Below, one piece after another: positions 23,501 to 37,449 of a DNA stretch of 64,000 nucleotides; position 1 is the first letter of the stretch; every line of letters begins with the position of its first letter. A program made the position numbers and the translations under genes. This stretch comes from Sipunculus nudus. Taxonomy: Eukaryota > Annelida > Sipuncula > Golfingiida > Sipunculidae. Under the pieces are notes generated by a model, which worked only from the letters and a program-made list of their open reading frames with translations, ran no database searches and was not told the origin of the DNA. The stretch is from the NCBI GenBank assembly GCA_026874595.1, contig CM049307.1, forward strand, positions 92,292,330-92,356,329, read 5' to 3'.

Positions 23501-26500
23501 TTTTTTATATAGTTACCCTAATTTTCACTTAATAGAAAGTTTCACCAATAAACCAAGAATATACCCTTTAGAAAACGTATCCAGTATATAGATTAATTCT
23601 ATTTTAGGAGTGAAAGTAAATGGCAGTTTGAAGTAAAGTTGAGAGAAACTATCGAAGTCACAGGTTCCACAAATGATGACGTCACAGAAGCCCTTCGACA
23701 GGCGATTGGTCCAGACGGCACAGTTGGTATCCTTGTCATCGATCCTATATCAGTGAGGCTGGAGGCAGTCAGTATGTACCATTTTGTCTACAAGTCAAAT
23801 CTCAATACTTTATATACGTGGTATATTTTTGTAAGTGATTTTAAGTATTGTTCTGTTTGCTGAGGGTGCTAAATTAAACAAAAAGAGCTAAGCGCAAAAA
23901 GTTTACTTAACCAAAATATTGTAACATACACGAATATATTTATTTTTCTTCTTTCTGTGATTGCCGTATTCATACTAAACTGCATCATATTATCCATAGC
24001 ATGATCCATCCACTCACCAAATGGGTGGCGTTAATTAAATTATAATGTGGAATTTGAATCGCCCATGGGAAAGGGTACTGTAAAGTTTCATTTCACTATG
24101 CAATTCATAAAAGAATGATAAATTTTTCATAAGATCAGAAAAAAAAACTCTTTAATTACATTCCAGAACTGACATCGACAAATCCGACCAAAGGTAAGTA
24201 GAACATAATATATTTTTCAGTTTCTTTTTATTAAACTGATTAGGATTCATTACTTTTTTCTTCGGAATGGATACACATGACGATTTATACATCTCTGGTT
24301 AATCCCAGGAATGTAACTTCTCGTTTTCAGAATTATTAGGGAGACACATTTGGTTATTAGGAGTAAACATCTCCCTATTCATGTTACAGTATTTTTTTCG
24401 GGTAAACACTTTCTGGTTTAGTTTTCTTTAATAAATGCTTCCATGATTAACAAATAAAATTAAGTTTAGTTTAATCAAGAAATATAAAATTAAGTGTAAA
24501 CTCTTTATATGTGTTCTTGACACAAACCTCAGAAACAATGACACTTTGGAACATAATAATATATTGTAATTAAACCAAGGGTTACTTACAAATTGGTTTA
24601 AGATGGAGCTGAATTTGACACGGACGACATTAGGATTTCAGTTTATATAAAGCTGGTCGGGGATGCTGCCTTCCATGCATGAGTGCATATTTTGTTTTAA
24701 TTTCAACAAAATGAATATTTTTACAACCATTATATTATATTTAGGTATCTGAAACACAGAACTGGTGCATTTTTAAAAAAAAGATGCCAGTTAGTTAAAG
24801 TATAATTTTCATGTCTTTCAAATCTGTATAACTTAAACAATAACCTTTTTTTTTATATCAGCGACTGTTCAGTGCGAGCCGATGATAGACTGGCTCCCTT
24901 GTCGCGATATCCCAGGGATACATTACACAGAGATCGCCTTTCCGACAGTCTTTGGACACTCCCTGCATCAGGCGCTGACAGAGGGATCCATGTTCTACAT
25001 CAACTTGACCAGCTCGGGCTGCTACGACTTCATACAGTCATATTGGTGTGCTGTGTTCGTCCCTAAGTGTGGATCTAACGGAATTGTTACGGCCTGCAGG
25101 CAGTTCTGCCAAGGTTAGTCAGCCAATCATGTTCCAGCACAATACCCAGTGGGATACGTTTACCCAAAGCATGTCTTCTGAGTGTTTTAGTACAAGACTT
25201 TTATTCTATTCAGTTCCAAATTTCTTGCTAAGCGAATGTTTATATTCATAAATCTACTGCATTTTCCAAACGGTACCTATCCTGAGAATAGGTGGAAAGC
25301 ACTTGAAGACCGCCTGCTAGTATTAACCTCCGCGAACATTCTATACCGCCATGTACAGAATATTACCAGAATCCGGATTAATCTTTAATGCACGAAATAA
25401 ATCCACCTTAATCGAGAGAAATGCGTGTTACAGTTTTAATTTCGACGGATGCATCACAGATAAGCTCTGTCTGCCAAACAAAGGCGTCCGAAAAAAAGTA
25501 ATTTTTGTTCCCATTCACTTCACTCAGAAATTTAATTTTAGAAGTATCCCCTCATACTATTGGATGTTGAAACGTCTTGACTGCCCTGTCCTGCTATGAT
25601 TATCAACCCTTCAAAGCCTATATATGCTAATAAAATAACTGCCACTTGCATGTTATCCTAAGCCTATACTTAATTTTATTCAATTTGTTCAAATTTAAAA
25701 AAAAATTAAAATTGCTAACAAAATCAAATACCCCATGCCAATGTGCCACCTACATTTTATTCTAGGATCCAAACGCTGTTCCATCACCGTTGTGCTCACA
25801 AGCCTCATATATGTTGGTATATATGTGAAAATGTGTATATTTTATCTTGTGCTTGTTTAATAGTATTCACACAAAGGTGTGCTTCGACATTTTGCATTTG
25901 CTGCCTGAATATCGTTACGTAATTGGTCATAATGCTAATGGGCCTACAGTTCCTGTATTTTCTAATGTTCGTCAAAGTTTATAAAAGATTTACTGATGTA
26001 CGTCCTAAAAAGCCAGTTAAACAAAGGTCTTTAGGGACATGAGGACTGACAGGTATAAAAGTTGTTTACAAGAAACGGCCCGAGTGTTGTTCAACGAGTG
26101 ACGTCTGGGCAATGTTTATGCCCTTGGAGAAAGTCGCAGGACCTTCCAGAACGGGTAAAATGTTAGAATGCTGACGTAACATAAACATGTGTTTTGTAGA
26201 AGATAAATGAACAGGGTTAAAGACTGACTAGTTACAAGACTGAGAGAAAGACCGAGAGAGAGAGACCGAGAGAGAGAGAGAGAGAGAGAGAGAGTCCGAA
26301 GTAGACACTGATGTATGGTATATATATATTGCTGTATGTCTTTTTGGCTGAAGTGCATTAAGTAGCTTACAAAGAGAGCTCGTGACCAGCGCCTGATGAA
26401 ATGGTTACCACGTGGGTCCGTTTACCAGGAAACCCACATGCAGCCTGTGTTATCATAACAGTTTGGCTCAGTAGCCAGCGGAAATCCCGGTACTTAGCCA

Positions 26501-28145
26501 CCAAGGTTGAGTTTGATGTTAGCTATATATCTGATATGGTCGTTTTACTGACCCTGTTCACTTGTTTTTTCCGCTATTTTTTTCTTATCAAAACTAGCTA
26601 ATCAAAACTCGCAATATTGAAAAAAGAGAAAATGCGTAATTTTTATTGCATACCTGGTTATGAAATAAATAGTATTTACTTAAGAGCCTGCTTGTGTTTG
26701 TCTGAGTAGACATCCGTGATTCATGGCTTCTTTTTAGTTTGTTTACCGTTCAGAGAAGTTGCTACGACGCATGTTTGACATAACAGTACACAAAACGAGT
26801 ACAAACAATGATAGATAAGCTCCCTTTTGAAATTGGTGTGGGGGATCGTCTGCTAGAACATTAAATTCTGCAGTTGTACACCTTCATGGTATTCGTAAAG
26901 CTGAGTTCAGAGTCACGAAGTTTGTCGTACGCCAAAATCGGCGTAATATGCACCCAGCATTGTCGAATGCTTACCATCTATATATATTGAGTGAACAAAG
27001 CTCAAAGCTATACAATATGGTCAGCCAATGAGTTGGAGAACAAAATATCTGAATTTAGTTATGACAATTAAAATCAGTTCATTTATGTTCCGTCACTCAT
27101 TTAATTTATTTTCTGTTTAAAGGAGCACGAGACAGCTGTGCACATACAATTCCGAAAGCACATCAGTGGATATTTGATTGTGACGTATTTATGGATTCGG
27201 AGGACCCGGATGTGTGCATTCAGGATCCTTCACACAGTACGTAGGTATATGTTTCATACAGGATATTTCATAGGTCTCTTAGATACCCATCCCATACAAA
27301 GCGATATTCTTGCAAAGGTTTGCGTGTCTTTTAAATTCCTAGATGGTTGCATGGAAAATCTTATAGCTGTGACTCAAATCCAGTTTTAAAATTGCAGCAT
27401 CTCAAGTTTATTTGGAGATACACCAGATCCATCTGGTTGGATACTTTGTTTGTACGGTTTGCTGGCTGCGAAAATTGTACGATTTTCAACCATTTCGGAC
27501 AAGATAGTTTTGGGGAGATGTCCATAAAACCTTATATTGTGCGACTCTCTGCATCTGTTCTAATAACTGTAGGCTAACAATTGTATTTTAGGATGTTCCA
27601 GTATAGTCTTATAGCACAGTAACCTGGTTAGTTTTGGATTTCTAAATTTAACTATTTTGTAATCTCAGAAAAAACACGATGCGAGAAGACCCATTTCCCA
27701 CTGTGTCAGCCGCCAGGTGGCTCTGGCCTCGCTCGTTATCCTAATCTCCTGGGTCACACGACGTCAGCACGGGCCCGGCAGTACCTGAACCAAGTCCGGG
27801 AGCTCTCAAAGACCTTCCGGTGTCATCCGTCTGCTCACCTGCTCGGCTGCTCACTGCTCAGTCCCAGCTGCTCAGCAAAAGATGACGTCAACTCACCGAT
27901 CGTTCCACCGTGTCGAAGTCTGTGTGAAGGTAAGACATCAATATGTGCATTTTACACAGGTTATATCTGTTATATATCAAATAATTCAGGTAATTTAACT
28001 AGATAATAACGACAAATTAGTGATCATCACAGTGCCAGTAATTGATGGATCTGTGTTTAAGATCATTTTGTACAGTACAAATATTTACTAATATGGTCTG
28101 GTCGGTCATCTATTTCTCAGTATTTTCTTATTGTTCGAAATACTG

Positions 28146-28194
<49 letters not shown>

Positions 28195-31100
28195 ACATTG
28201 GCAGGACACTAAAGAATGTGTTGATAGGAATTATGGCTTTCCATGCTCGTTGAACGATCATGCACTTTCATATATCCTTCACCCCCGAAAAAAAACTGTT
28301 ACCGCAAACCAGACAAATAAGTTACTATATATTCAGTATATTCACGTGTCACTAAAATGTTAAATATATCTGAGAGTTCATTTTAGATAACACCCGATGT
28401 ATGCACTTGGGTTGGATTCTAAGCTCAGTATGACCTGTGTCTAACGGAGAAAACCCTTCAGGATCTCGTGCACCTCATCTTTTATTATAAAGGATATGTA
28501 ATGATAAGCTAATTGTATTAATTCCCAGTTTAAATATGTCTATAACCCTTATGAAACGGAACTAATATACAAAGCATTGTTGCCGATACTTATACATTCT
28601 TAGTGCATTTGCCATAGCGGTTATGAGGAGTACGACCCTTATCCTCTTCGACCAAAATATAAAATAACTAAAGCAAAATGCATTTACAGTTACCAATGTT
28701 ACAGTTGTATTTAAAATAAGGTATTTTTTTGCCACGGTTATGTAGTTTTAATGTCAACCCATCCCCGAAACCAATAATAAAACTGCCTTTTCCGGAAAAT
28801 ACGTTCGTATCGTGTTCAAACACCATATATTTCCATATATGGGGAGGCGACGAAACGGTGCATGACGTTTCGTCGCTGCAGGCGGCTATACAGTATATCG
28901 TGCTAATGCCCCATCAATGCGTAAGCTGTTCTAAAGGTGACAGGTGTATTAAAGGGACCGGTGGTTGGACACTTATAGTTTTGTTTAAAATAGCCCGATT
29001 TAATCGGACTAAATATTATTAGGCCGTGCCATATATTGAAAATAAAGAGTTTTTATCTTAGAGTCTGATTCAATCGGGCTATGCTTGAAGGAGACCTGTG
29101 GATTAATACCACATTTTACTTGATTTAGACGTGCTGTATAAATGCGGGTTCTTCGTGGATCTGTTGGGCGCCACCTGGATGAGACAGCTGAACTGTTCTG
29201 CCTTCCCAGAGTGGTCAAACGAGACCCAGTGTATAGGAGACGTGGAGGCTGTCGACGCACATCTAACTGGTAAGTGTAGTCATCGGACTGTGACGTCATG
29301 CGGTTGCGACGTCATCGTAAAATGCTGACTATTAAGGTGTTCTTTATGCAAAAACTGCAAAATTTTGTAGCAATATAGTGCAAAATTTAGTTTTTTTGTA
29401 AGCTGATTAAAACATTACTCCTTAATAATCAAGTACACAGAAGCAGACGACGAAAAAAAAAAAACTTACTTAAACGACAGACTTGCACCTTGAAGTCTCA
29501 GTGTAGACTTGCAATCGGCACCATAACCATTGTTTAATTGTGTTTTAATGAGATAATACAAGCAATACACAGTTATGTTTGCTAATGTTGCAGGAAAGTA
29601 AATATAATTAAATGTTAATATATATCATGACAGTCTGCGGAGAAACTGAGCTAACCTGCGACAGAGGGCGCTGTATCCCGGCTGATTGGGTGTGTGACGG
29701 CCGAGTTGACTGTCAGGATAAGACGGATGAGGCTCACTGTGGTTAGTCCAAAATATTTAGCAGTAAAATAGAGCTAAGTTAAGATGATGCTCATTGTATT
29801 GTGAAATTATTAACTTAAACACTCAACTCCATGAACTAAGTATATGTATGTAAGTATGAATACATGTATACATATATCTTTGCATCCTACTATAGCTTTA
29901 TAAGAAAGGCTTGGTCAAAAAAAAAAAATTATCAAACATTGCCAATACATGTTCGTTGGCTACTAAACTCAGACAGATTCTCGCCTGTACGCACGCTGGT
30001 CTCGCAGTGCTTTCGTGTCGAACACTCGTATAGGACCCTGATATGTTTATTTCTCACAGTTTTTCAAAATCGCTAATGGGGCTGCCATTTTGTTTTCTCA
30101 TTAAAACCCTGATATTAAAGCTCGCATGTCGAACTTAAGGGTATACCATTAGTATAACATATTTTAATTAATGTATTTCTTTTTCATTGACAGCTCAGTG
30201 TGAGAATGATGAGTACCGCTGTACTAACGGTCTGTGTATTGAGGCCGTGGAGCAGTGTGACGGCATGGCCCAGTGTCTGCACGGGGAGGACGAACATGGA
30301 TGCAGTAAGTATGGACCGTTCACTAGCGACACCTGTAGGCGAAGAATGACACTGAATGTTCGGGCTTGTTATATCGATCATGTTTTTTTTTATTTCGAGC
30401 GTGAAGGAGAAAACCTAACTTACCTGTAACGGAGTTGTTTCTGATGATCTTGATCTCGCATGTCAAGGCAGAAACAACATTATATTTAATACCTGATCTC
30501 TAATATTAAGGGCAATCCACCTTATCTATATGACGTGGTTTTTATTTAAGCCTCCCGGGTGTATCTGATTTTTCTTAACAAAGCTGAGACATTTCTACTG
30601 TCATCAATTTTATAATTAAAATGGAAATGTATGCAATTTTGTTTGTTTTCCAGCACGGCTCGACGGTCATGGTAGTTCGGGCTACTTGGTTCAGTACCAC
30701 AGTGTAACCAGAACCTGGGAGCCGGTATGTCTAGAGTACGTCAACCAAAGCTACGGAAGGGCCGTGTGCAAACATCATGGGTTCCGGTAAGATTTATTCA
30801 AGCCTTACGTCTAGACGTTCAAGCAACGTCTAGAGCATTTTTATGTCACATGATCAACAAAAGGTGGCGCTTAAAATGTGGAAGAAGCGCGCCATGTTCA
30901 GTCCCTTGAGACGCCATCTTGTGTGACCCTAGGTCATTTTTACAGCTATGAAAAAAGGGAGAAATGAGTCATCTACTCCGCACAGTACTCGCATTTTTTC
31001 TCTTGTCCTCGTAAAAGTTGAACCTGTGGCTAGAGTAGGAATGTCACCGGCTTTAAATAGATAATTCAAAGAAATAACATTTGATAAACGTGTCATGTTG

Positions 31101-34100
31101 ACTAATTTACCTTATACTTTAACCAAAAAGAACCTTGTTTCTGACACCTACAGGGACCTCCGTGACCTTGAAGAGCCGTCCATAACCGTCACCGCTACAG
31201 ATGTTACAGAAAACCAGAAGCCATCCTCAGCGCTGAAGAAGATAAACGAAACTCTAGCCAAGTATGTTAAACCTGTTAACAATGTAAAATGTATTTTACC
31301 ATGCATAACACACGAAGAGGTCTGCCAATTAATTGATCACATCATATGACCAAGGATTTTATCAATAGTAGTTACGATAAAGAGTCCGACAACAGACATT
31401 GCAATGTAAGCTGCTACTTGTCCTTTCCATAACTTGTGAAGATTAGGTCCTGGACAGTCGGTGGTAAAACGCTCAGCCCTCTCCGCTGGCGACCCGGATT
31501 CTATCACCGGCGTTGCTATGAGAGTGGGTTGTAGGTACCCGTCCCAGGTCGGTTGTTTTTTTCCAGGTCCTCCGGTTTCCTCCGCTTCCAAAGACTACCC
31601 AACGGCACCACCCGGGCCATGAAGAGAGTCTCGTATCAGTTATTATAACTATTTGTACAATCCATGTAAAATAAATAATGTTCATTTTTTTAAAACTGGA
31701 ATTTGTCTTTTTTTATATTTGGTGTATTACAATATCTTTATCAATCAGTAAAAAAATAAGAAACATCTGTTTTTAGAACATTACTACATCATTTTTAAAG
31801 AATCGGCTTATTACTTCTTAAGTATGTAATCTGTCTTATCATTCTAGGCGCTGTGCAAATGGTCGACCAGTGTTCCTCAATTGTCAACCCGAAGGTGAGC
31901 TTTTTTTTCGACACACGCCCGAACTTATTTACAGTCCTAAACTAAGTGTAGGAAAAAAAATTAATACATGTACATATTTCATGTTTTCCCTTTTTCATGG
32001 CTTTAGTTGTCCTGAATGATTGACTCTTTTTTTAAGCTTCCACAAAAAAGGTATTATTTACAAACAGACTATTCTTCCCCTGAAATTGTGCGATTCTGAT
32101 GGACAGCGGAACCTGTCTGAAATACATGTTAAATAAGACCACCTTTTGATGAACTGAAAGGATTCACATATCTGACCTAGCTATCTAATAAGACCACCTG
32201 CAAATTAAAAACCTCTTTTGGTCAGTTTAAAGGGTGGTCTTATTAATCAAGTCTCACTGAAATTCTCTTTTGTCTTGTATTACTTTTTAGCTCAGCTGAC
32301 CGTAAGTCATCTGAGCTTTAACAATCACTCTTTGTCCGTCGTCCGTCTGTCTGTCCGTCCGTTAACCAGGCACAAATCGAAACTGCTGGACCCGGAATCT
32401 TCTTACTATACATCCAGAGAGGTCCATGAAAGATCTCCATGGAAACCTGAAATTAGGTCTCTGTTACCCATATTCTTCGAGCTATGGGGCTCCGAAGTAC
32501 ACCCCAGAATAATGGAAAATTTAATACAAAAGCTCAAGTATCTGAACAACTAATGCATTGATCCCCATGATTATTTGCATGGATATTGGTCATGGAGTGT
32601 TACATCAGTTTCTGCAAACTGATGGCGCACCTGTATTTTTTAATTTTTTACGATTTTTTTTTCTCTATTTTTGAGTTAAAAAAATGATCACCATGATTCT
32701 TTGCATGTATAATGATCAAGAAGTGTTTCATCAGTTCCCACAGACGCCACCTGGATCTTTTCGAATTTTACCACATTTTCTTCTCTGTTTTTGAGAGAGA
32801 CCTTTAAAGATGCGGTTGTCCGTTAACAGGGCACACATCGTAACCGTTGGTCCTAGAATCTTTTAACTTGACGTTCCTTGGAAACCTGAATTTATTTCAC
32901 TTTTACCCATATTCTATGAGCTATTAGGCTTAAAAGCAACCCCCCCCCCCCCCCCGCCAGCATAATTAAAAATCTGATACCAAAGCAAGGCACATATCAT
33001 AACCTTTGAACCTGGAATCTTCTAACTTAAAATCCAAGGAGGTCCATGAAAAGTCTCCTTGGAAACATAGATGAGGCCTCTGTTACCCATATTCTCTGAG
33101 CTTATAAGCACCCCGCAGAATAATTGAAAATTTGATACCAAAGTAGGGAACAAATCATAACCTTTGGACCCAGAGTCTTCTCACTTGACATCCTGAGAGC
33201 TCCTTAAATGTTCTCCCCAGAAATCTGAAATTGGGTAACTGTGATCTATATTCCCAGAGTTTTGGGGTATGTTTGAACACCCCAGAAATAATGTAAAATA
33301 CACACAAATTGCCAGATTCCTCAAGAAATGTTCGTTGGGTTGTCATCAAATTTGGTGTGCTTATGGGTCTTGATTAACTTAAGCTTATATGCATGAACGA
33401 TAATGCCACCTTCATTATCTTAATTAGTTGCCTCTGCAAGGACATATTGTCAACCTGCCAGTTGGCTGAGCGTCATGACCCATGGGTCACTTGTTATTGG
33501 TTTCCCTCCACATTATCAGTACATTACACATGCAGACCGTATACGCATCAACAAAAAATATATAAAATACGTATTAACGTATGTTTTGATTCCTAGACCT
33601 AATGTAAATTATAGGCGTGAAATACACATTTATGTTTCTATTTCATTTCTTTTCCAGAATGTGGCATTCGTACAGGTCCCTTGCCCTTCGCCGGAGCGCC
33701 GTCTGTCGGCGCCGAGGAGAACCCTGGAGTCTGGCCGTGGGTGGTATCTCTTCACGGTGGTCCGTCTCAAAACTTTTACTGCGGTGGCGCCCTCGTCAGC
33801 GCAGATTGGGTACTAACTGCTGCACACTGTATTGGCAGGTAGGGTTTCTCCTCCATTATTTTATGACATGTTCTCTGTGTTTCAGTAACATATCATGTAT
33901 CGTTAGCCTTAGCGGCAGCCTGCCACCCAAACGTTTTTATGCTCAGCTGACTGAAAGTCAACTAAGGTCTAGGAATGGCGCTTTGTCCGTCATCCGCTGA
34001 CCCCAGAAACTTGTAACTGTTTATCCAGGAAGGTCATATATTGATTTTGACTGGTTTCTTCAGTTCCTGAAGACTGGTGGCACCACCTGTACTGTTTCTA

Positions 34101-37100
34101 TATTTATGCATTTTTCCTTTACTTTGAGACTGCCAAATTATATAGATACTCGCAGATGTGCAGTTGTGGTTTCATCTAGTGTCCTGAAACCTTGTGTGTT
34201 TGTCAGGGCCCCGCTTGAATTGAATGCCCTATATATTTATTATTAAGCCTGTCTGTCCGTCTGTTTGTCTTTCTGTATGTCCGTCAAAATTGTTTTCTGA
34301 TGATAACTCCGGTTTGGATTGACATACCGATTTCAAACTTAACTTGGACATGGCCAACCTCTAAAGCAAGGACTATTTTGATTTGTGGGGGTGTCAAAGG
34401 TCAGGGTCACAGAACCCACTTATTTAAAAGATTGTGGATGCATTTTAAGCTAAAAGTTTCATTTGAACCTTCCATCTAGCACATATAGCTAACCTGCCAA
34501 AAGGAGACGAATCTGACCGAGGCTGGGGTCACAAGGTCAAAGTTTAAGGTCACAGGGGCCGTCTGCCCACCCATGCGTTCCCAGATGATAACTCCCAGGT
34601 GTGATTGAAATATTAATTTAAAACTTGACTCATATACGGCCCAATCACTAAAGTAAGAACCATTTTGAATTCGGGGGGGGGGGGTCAAAAGGTCAAAGGT
34701 CAAGTACAAATACCACTGTAACTTCATTACTACGAATCGTCAAGTGGATGTAGTTTCAGTCCATAAGCTCAGGTCGTCACTGTTATGACGCAAGACCGTA
34801 CATCTGTTCAGTAATATTTCTTTCTGAATTAATCATACGGAAACCATAACAATTATCACGAAAAATCAGATGGACAGGGGTGCTGGAATGGAGTAAAGTT
34901 AATTAACTAAAGACGTTGAGGTGGCAGTACAAGCTATAGGGTTTGGATAAAGTATAGTTTAAGTAGTTTTGCACGCCATTTCTAACAGTACTTTGCCATT
35001 TCAATCTGCTCGTCGAACTATCATTTTTCCCCCGAAATAAAACAAAAAGTGACCTCATTATGTTGGGAAAATTTGAAAAACATGATATTCACAGTTGATT
35101 TACGTGTATTCATGCAGCTGTAATTGCCGAAACTGCTTTAATCTTCTTGCAGCCAGGCTAACCACCGCAGATTTTGTGTGACAATTTTTTTTTAATTTCA
35201 CTATTTAAAAAATGAAACACGACCATACAAGCCTCTTTTGTCAAATACTACCACACAACATAAAATTAGATACGACCCTGAGAATGGATGTTTTATTATG
35301 ATTTGTATCATGACTCGCAGGCCCATAATAGTTTACTTTACCAAGGCCTGAATGTCATGCTGTCAGGCGACATTGGGCTACCCCAAAATATTTTCGACGC
35401 TCCTGTTTTCGCGATTTTTTTTTTTTTGTTTGTGAGTGAAAAACAAGTCGATAAGTAGTGTTTTTACTTCGATCCCTTCCTATATAACTAAACTTTGTGC
35501 TGTCAATATTCATAACTTAAAAGGAATAATTTTGCATTCTTCTTCTTTCAAAATTATATATTTTTCTGCCGTCTCACTATATATACTTTTAATGCTAGCT
35601 TAACTAATTATGTTAACCTGTATGATTTCATTCCGGTTTCGGGCTACGTGACAGGGCCATAGCCCACGTTTCCTTTCTATAATATCCTGGTGTTAACCTG
35701 GCACGATGAGTACCGCCCCTACGGGATCTGGGTGTCTTATCGTCCTAATTGATGGGTTATGCCACAAAGGAACCCCGAAAGGCACAGTAAAACACGGCCT
35801 TGGGGCACAGCTTCACCACTGAGCTTGCAAAACGTTTATCCTGAGTGGCGCAAGGACCAGAGATGTAATAAAATTTTTGAACGAAACCTCATTTTAATGA
35901 GGTTTAAGTTTTTACTCGCCGACTGTCTACTAGAGGGCGGCAAGCTGCTGATGGCTTGGTCTTGATTGTGATGTACATGTCGCAATGAGGAATAATGTTG
36001 TAGCATCAGACTCTTACGCTAGTTTGTGTTTCTACCCAAAACAAATACTTTAAGTCAGATATGTTGTCTCAAAGGTCAAACTTCGAAATAAAAAATTGTC
36101 ATTATTCAAGAAAATGTGTTCCTTGAAAATGTTTACATTGAATGTAAGTATTCTCAATAAATGTCACTTATTTCCTTTAAGTCCTTATAACCCAAATCCA
36201 GGGACCATTTCGTGAAGGTTTCTTTTTTTTCAATTTAATTACACAGGAAAGAGAACGGAGAGGAACTGACGATAAAGATCGGAAACACCCGGCTTTACAC
36301 GAGCACGCCCGGAGAACAGGTCAGGGGTGTCCGGCGAGTGGTCAAACATCCGGGCTACAACGCCGTTAACTTCGACGTGGACCTTGGTTTGTTACAACTT
36401 GATCGTCCCATAAAACTAATGGACACGGCCCGACCTGTCTGTCTACCCGCCAATAACACAGATATACCTGTAGGTGCTACCTGCTACACCGCTGGCTGGG
36501 GGAAAATATCTGACGGGGGTAAGTTTTCATCTGCAATATTTTCGGCGCCAGCTGGAAATTCTATCTACACCCCAACTCGTGCACAGCTGGTGGATGTTAT
36601 TAAAAGAGGTCAAACTATACTCGAAATTTAGTATTCACCCGTTATTACAATAAAAGACACTTATTTTTTTCATACCCCATCAAATATATTGCCCTCTTTA
36701 CTTTGTTGAGCGATGCAAAGCCGTAGACAGAATTCCGAACTGGCTCCATACTTTCTACGTATTTATATGTTTGTTATTGTAACATAATTGTAATATTCTG
36801 GGGAAAAGATGTCAGACGAAATATTTATATCGAGAACTTATTACAGTGCTAGTCCATTGGCTAGGACAAACCAGTCTAACGCATATAGGCCTAATCCGTT
36901 TCGTAAGTGAAAGATAAGGTACCCATGAAAGCCCCGCCTGTGTTTCCCAACTTGTCCTGCAAAATCACAGGCGCTAGAATCCCTATAAACATGATATATA
37001 TGGTTTGTCAATGTATATATTATGATAATAACGTAATTTGGCGCGATTACAGTCCTAAAGGCGTTTATAAGTCCTCATATTCTGAAAGAAAATGGGATTT

Positions 37101-37374
37101 CCCAGGGATTCCTCACTCACGGAATGGCTGCTTACCAAGAGAACAATGCAGGCACTTATAGTAGCCTACCCTTTTCTTTCTAGCCCAAAGGTCTAAAAAC
37201 GTGTTAGAAAACTATATCATCTTAATACATACCTTTCCAAACCATATTATATCTTGTTTATACGGATTCAAGCGCATTTGTGCAAACTTTTCCCCCGATT
37301 GACAAGTAGCGCCATCTAGTGGCCAGTCTATGAAACAAATTGAATGTTCCAAGCACTTGTTTAACATTGACAAA

Positions 37375-37449
<75 letters not shown>

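Larger units (their letters stand above)
23150..24861 (+). other. Introns 5 to 7
   Basis: Apart from exons 6 and 7, these AT-rich introns (23150-23607, 23772-24166, 24194-24861) show nothing recognisable. Confidence 0.6.

Noticed and set aside
31337-31685. Minus-strand frames of 70-84 codons in intron 15
   Set aside because: They lie across the SINE and read antisense to it; no protein motif.
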